A stretch of DNA of 64,000 bases from Clostridia bacterium. GTDB taxonomy: Bacteria > Bacillota > Clostridia > UBA1381. The position numbers and the translations under genes are program-made. The stretch is taken from contig JAFZMQ010000030.1 of NCBI GenBank assembly GCA_017551095.1, positions 62,001 through 126,000 of the forward strand, read 5' to 3'. Below the pieces are notes generated by a model. The model was not told where the DNA came from. It saw nothing but the letters and a program-made list of their open reading frames with translations, and made no database searches. This document shows positions 62,894 to 64,000 of this stretch, piece after piece (position 1 is the stretch's first letter; every line of letters starts with the position of its first letter).

Positions 62894-64000
62894 TGGAAAA
62901 GATTAAGCTGACAGCAAAGGAAACAGAAATCAAAAAGGAGATAGAGGGTAAAATTGCCCGTCATTTCGGCAAAACGATGGAGGACGCAACGCCAAAAATG
63001 GTTTATACGGCGAGTGCGTTAACGGCAAGAGATGAAATAATGGCAAGATGGGCAATTTCACATAAAGAGGTTAAAAAGGAAGGCTCGAAAAAGCTTTATT
63101 ACCTGTCATTTGAGTTTTTGATGGGGCGTCTTTTTACTACGAATGTCTTGAATTTAATGCAGACAAAGGAGTACACAAATGCGATAAAAGCTCTCGGATA
63201 CGATATTTCCGATATAGCCGAGCTTGAAAATGACGCAGGTCTTGGAAATGGCGGTTTAGGAAGACTTGCAGCCTGCTTTATGGACTCTTTGACAACGATG
63301 GATTTACCGGCATACGGTTGTACCATAAGATATGAATACGGTCTTTTCCGCCAGAAGATAGTTGACGGATTCCAAACCGAGCTTCCGGATACCTGGCTGG
63401 AAAACGGAAATGCGTGGGAAATTGCAAGACCGGAGGAAGCAGTAACGGTAAAATTCGGCGGAAAGGTTCATACCGATTGGAATGACGGACATTTTTCCTT
63501 CCGTTACGAAAATGCACATACCATAACGGCAGTGCCGTATGATGTGCCGCTTGTAGGATATGATTCAAAAATTGTAAATAAGCTCCGTCTTTGGTCGGCA
63601 AAAGCCCCTGATGTTATGGATATGCAGGCGTTTAACAGCGGTGATTATATCCGTTCTACCGAGGAACGCCAACTTGCCGAACTTATTTCAAAGGTTTTGT
63701 ATCCCGAGGATAATCATACCGAGGGCAAGGAGTTAAGATTAAAGCAGCAGTATTTCCTTGTTTCCGCAACACTTCAATGGATACTCCGCGAATATGAGGA
63801 CAGATACGGCTATGATTGGAAGAATCTACCCGAAAAAGCGGTAATTCATATAAACGACACACACCCGACCCTTGCAATTCCCGAGCTTATGCGTCTTTTG
63901 ATTGATGACAAGGGACTTGGCTGGGACGAGGCATGGGATATAACACGCCGAACCTTTGCTTATACGAACCACACGGTAATGAGCGAGGCTCTTGAAAAGT
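62893..64000 (+). CDS. glgP: Glycogen/starch phosphorylase (partial, runs off window)
   Basis: The ATG overlaps the last base of the glgA stop codon (TAATG). 369 residues are visible with no stop. GT35 features: KLYYLSFEFLMGRLFTTNVLN, ENDAGLGNGGLGRLAACFMDS, GYTIR-like GCTIRYEYGLFRQ and VIHINDTHPTLAIPELMR. The PLP-binding lysine lies beyond the window. Releases glucose-1-phosphate from glycogen, opposite in direction to glgA. Confidence 0.95.
   Translation, partial: MEKIKLTAKETEIKKEIEGKIARHFGKTMEDATPKMVYTASALTARDEIMARWAISHKEVKKEGSKKLYYLSFEFLMGRLFTTNVLNLMQTKEYTNAIKALGYDISDIAELENDAGLGNGGLGRLAACFMDSLTTMDLPAYGCTIRYEYGLFRQKIVDGFQTELPDTWLENGNAWEIARPEEAVTVKFGGKVHTDWNDGHFSFRYENAHTITAVPYDVPLVGYDSKIVNKLRLWSAKAPDVMDMQAFNSGDYIRSTEERQLAELISKVLYPEDNHTEGKELRLKQQYFLVSATLQWILREYEDRYGYDWKNLPEKAVIHINDTHPTLAIPELMRLLIDDKGLGWDEAWDITRRTFAYTNHTVMSEALEK

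Noticed and set aside
1-64000. CRISPR arrays, rRNA and tRNA genes
   Set aside because: No regularly spaced direct repeats, rRNA-like sequence or tRNA cloverleaf was noticed by eye.

Overview
The window reads as a chromosomal segment of a low-GC, spore-forming Firmicute of the class Clostridia. The grounds are AT-rich coding sequence, strong AGGAGG-type ribosome sites, an alpha/beta-type small acid-soluble spore protein gene (about 10.4-10.6 kb), secreted proteins with copper-amine-oxidase-N repeats, a YkuD L,D-transpeptidase, FeoA/FeoB and clostridial-type glycogen genes. The species cannot be named from sequence alone. I saw no rRNA, tRNA or CRISPR.

Layout. 0-3.8 kb, minus strand: potassium uptake (trkA-trkH, trkH cut by the window edge) and an MsbA-like ABC exporter. 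3.9-10.3 kb, an accessory island: a large serine recombinase with tiny ORFs on both sides, two AAA ATPase/DUF4143 genes each with its own promoter, a DUF2958 gene followed by an 18-codon ORF, and two diverged copies of a ~120-bp inverted-repeat element that bracket the first ATPase gene. 10.4-10.6 kb: the spore protein gene.

10.77-55.6 kb, plus strand: a very large surface-glycan locus in at least three transcription units. Unit 1 (10.77-20.3 kb; perfect TTGACA-N17-TATAAT promoter, terminator at 20.3 kb) has a priming sugar-phosphate transferase, three glycosyltransferases, a Wzy-like polymerase, two acetyltransferases and, unusually, two TupA-like ATP-grasp proteins plus a MurF-like ligase. 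This suggests a glycan carrying amino-acid or peptide groups. Unit 2 (20.39-33.7 kb; again a perfect promoter) has a second priming transferase, a WbqC/DegT pair, an EpsG-type polymerase, many GT4 and GT2 glycosyltransferases and a small four-cysteine protein. Unit 3 (from 33.69 kb) opens with a Wzm/Wzt exporter whose ATPase has an extra C-terminal domain. Next come unfamiliar proteins with ParB/sulfiredoxin-like and nucleotidyltransferase-like regions, then a nonulosonic-acid block (capsule protein, a CMP-sugar synthetase/SpsG fusion, acetyltransferase, NeuB), the capE-capG-capF set for UDP-N-acetyl-L-fucosamine, GT8 and GT2 enzymes, two DUF1919 genes (the second frameshifted), a DegT aminotransferase and finally HU and azlCD. 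A hairpin at 55.6 kb ends it. No Wzx flippase, chain-length regulator or LCP ligase was seen.

55.6-64 kb: on the minus strand a CAP-domain secreted protein, a YkuD transpeptidase, and feoA-feoB-dusB; on the plus strand glgA-glgP, with glgP running off the window.

How the genes work together: units 1 and 2 each hold a priming enzyme, extension enzymes and a polymerase, so they probably build two different undecaprenyl-linked polymers. Unit 3 supplies an ABC export route, precursor synthesis (nonulosonic acid, L-FucNAc) and possibly chain-end modification.
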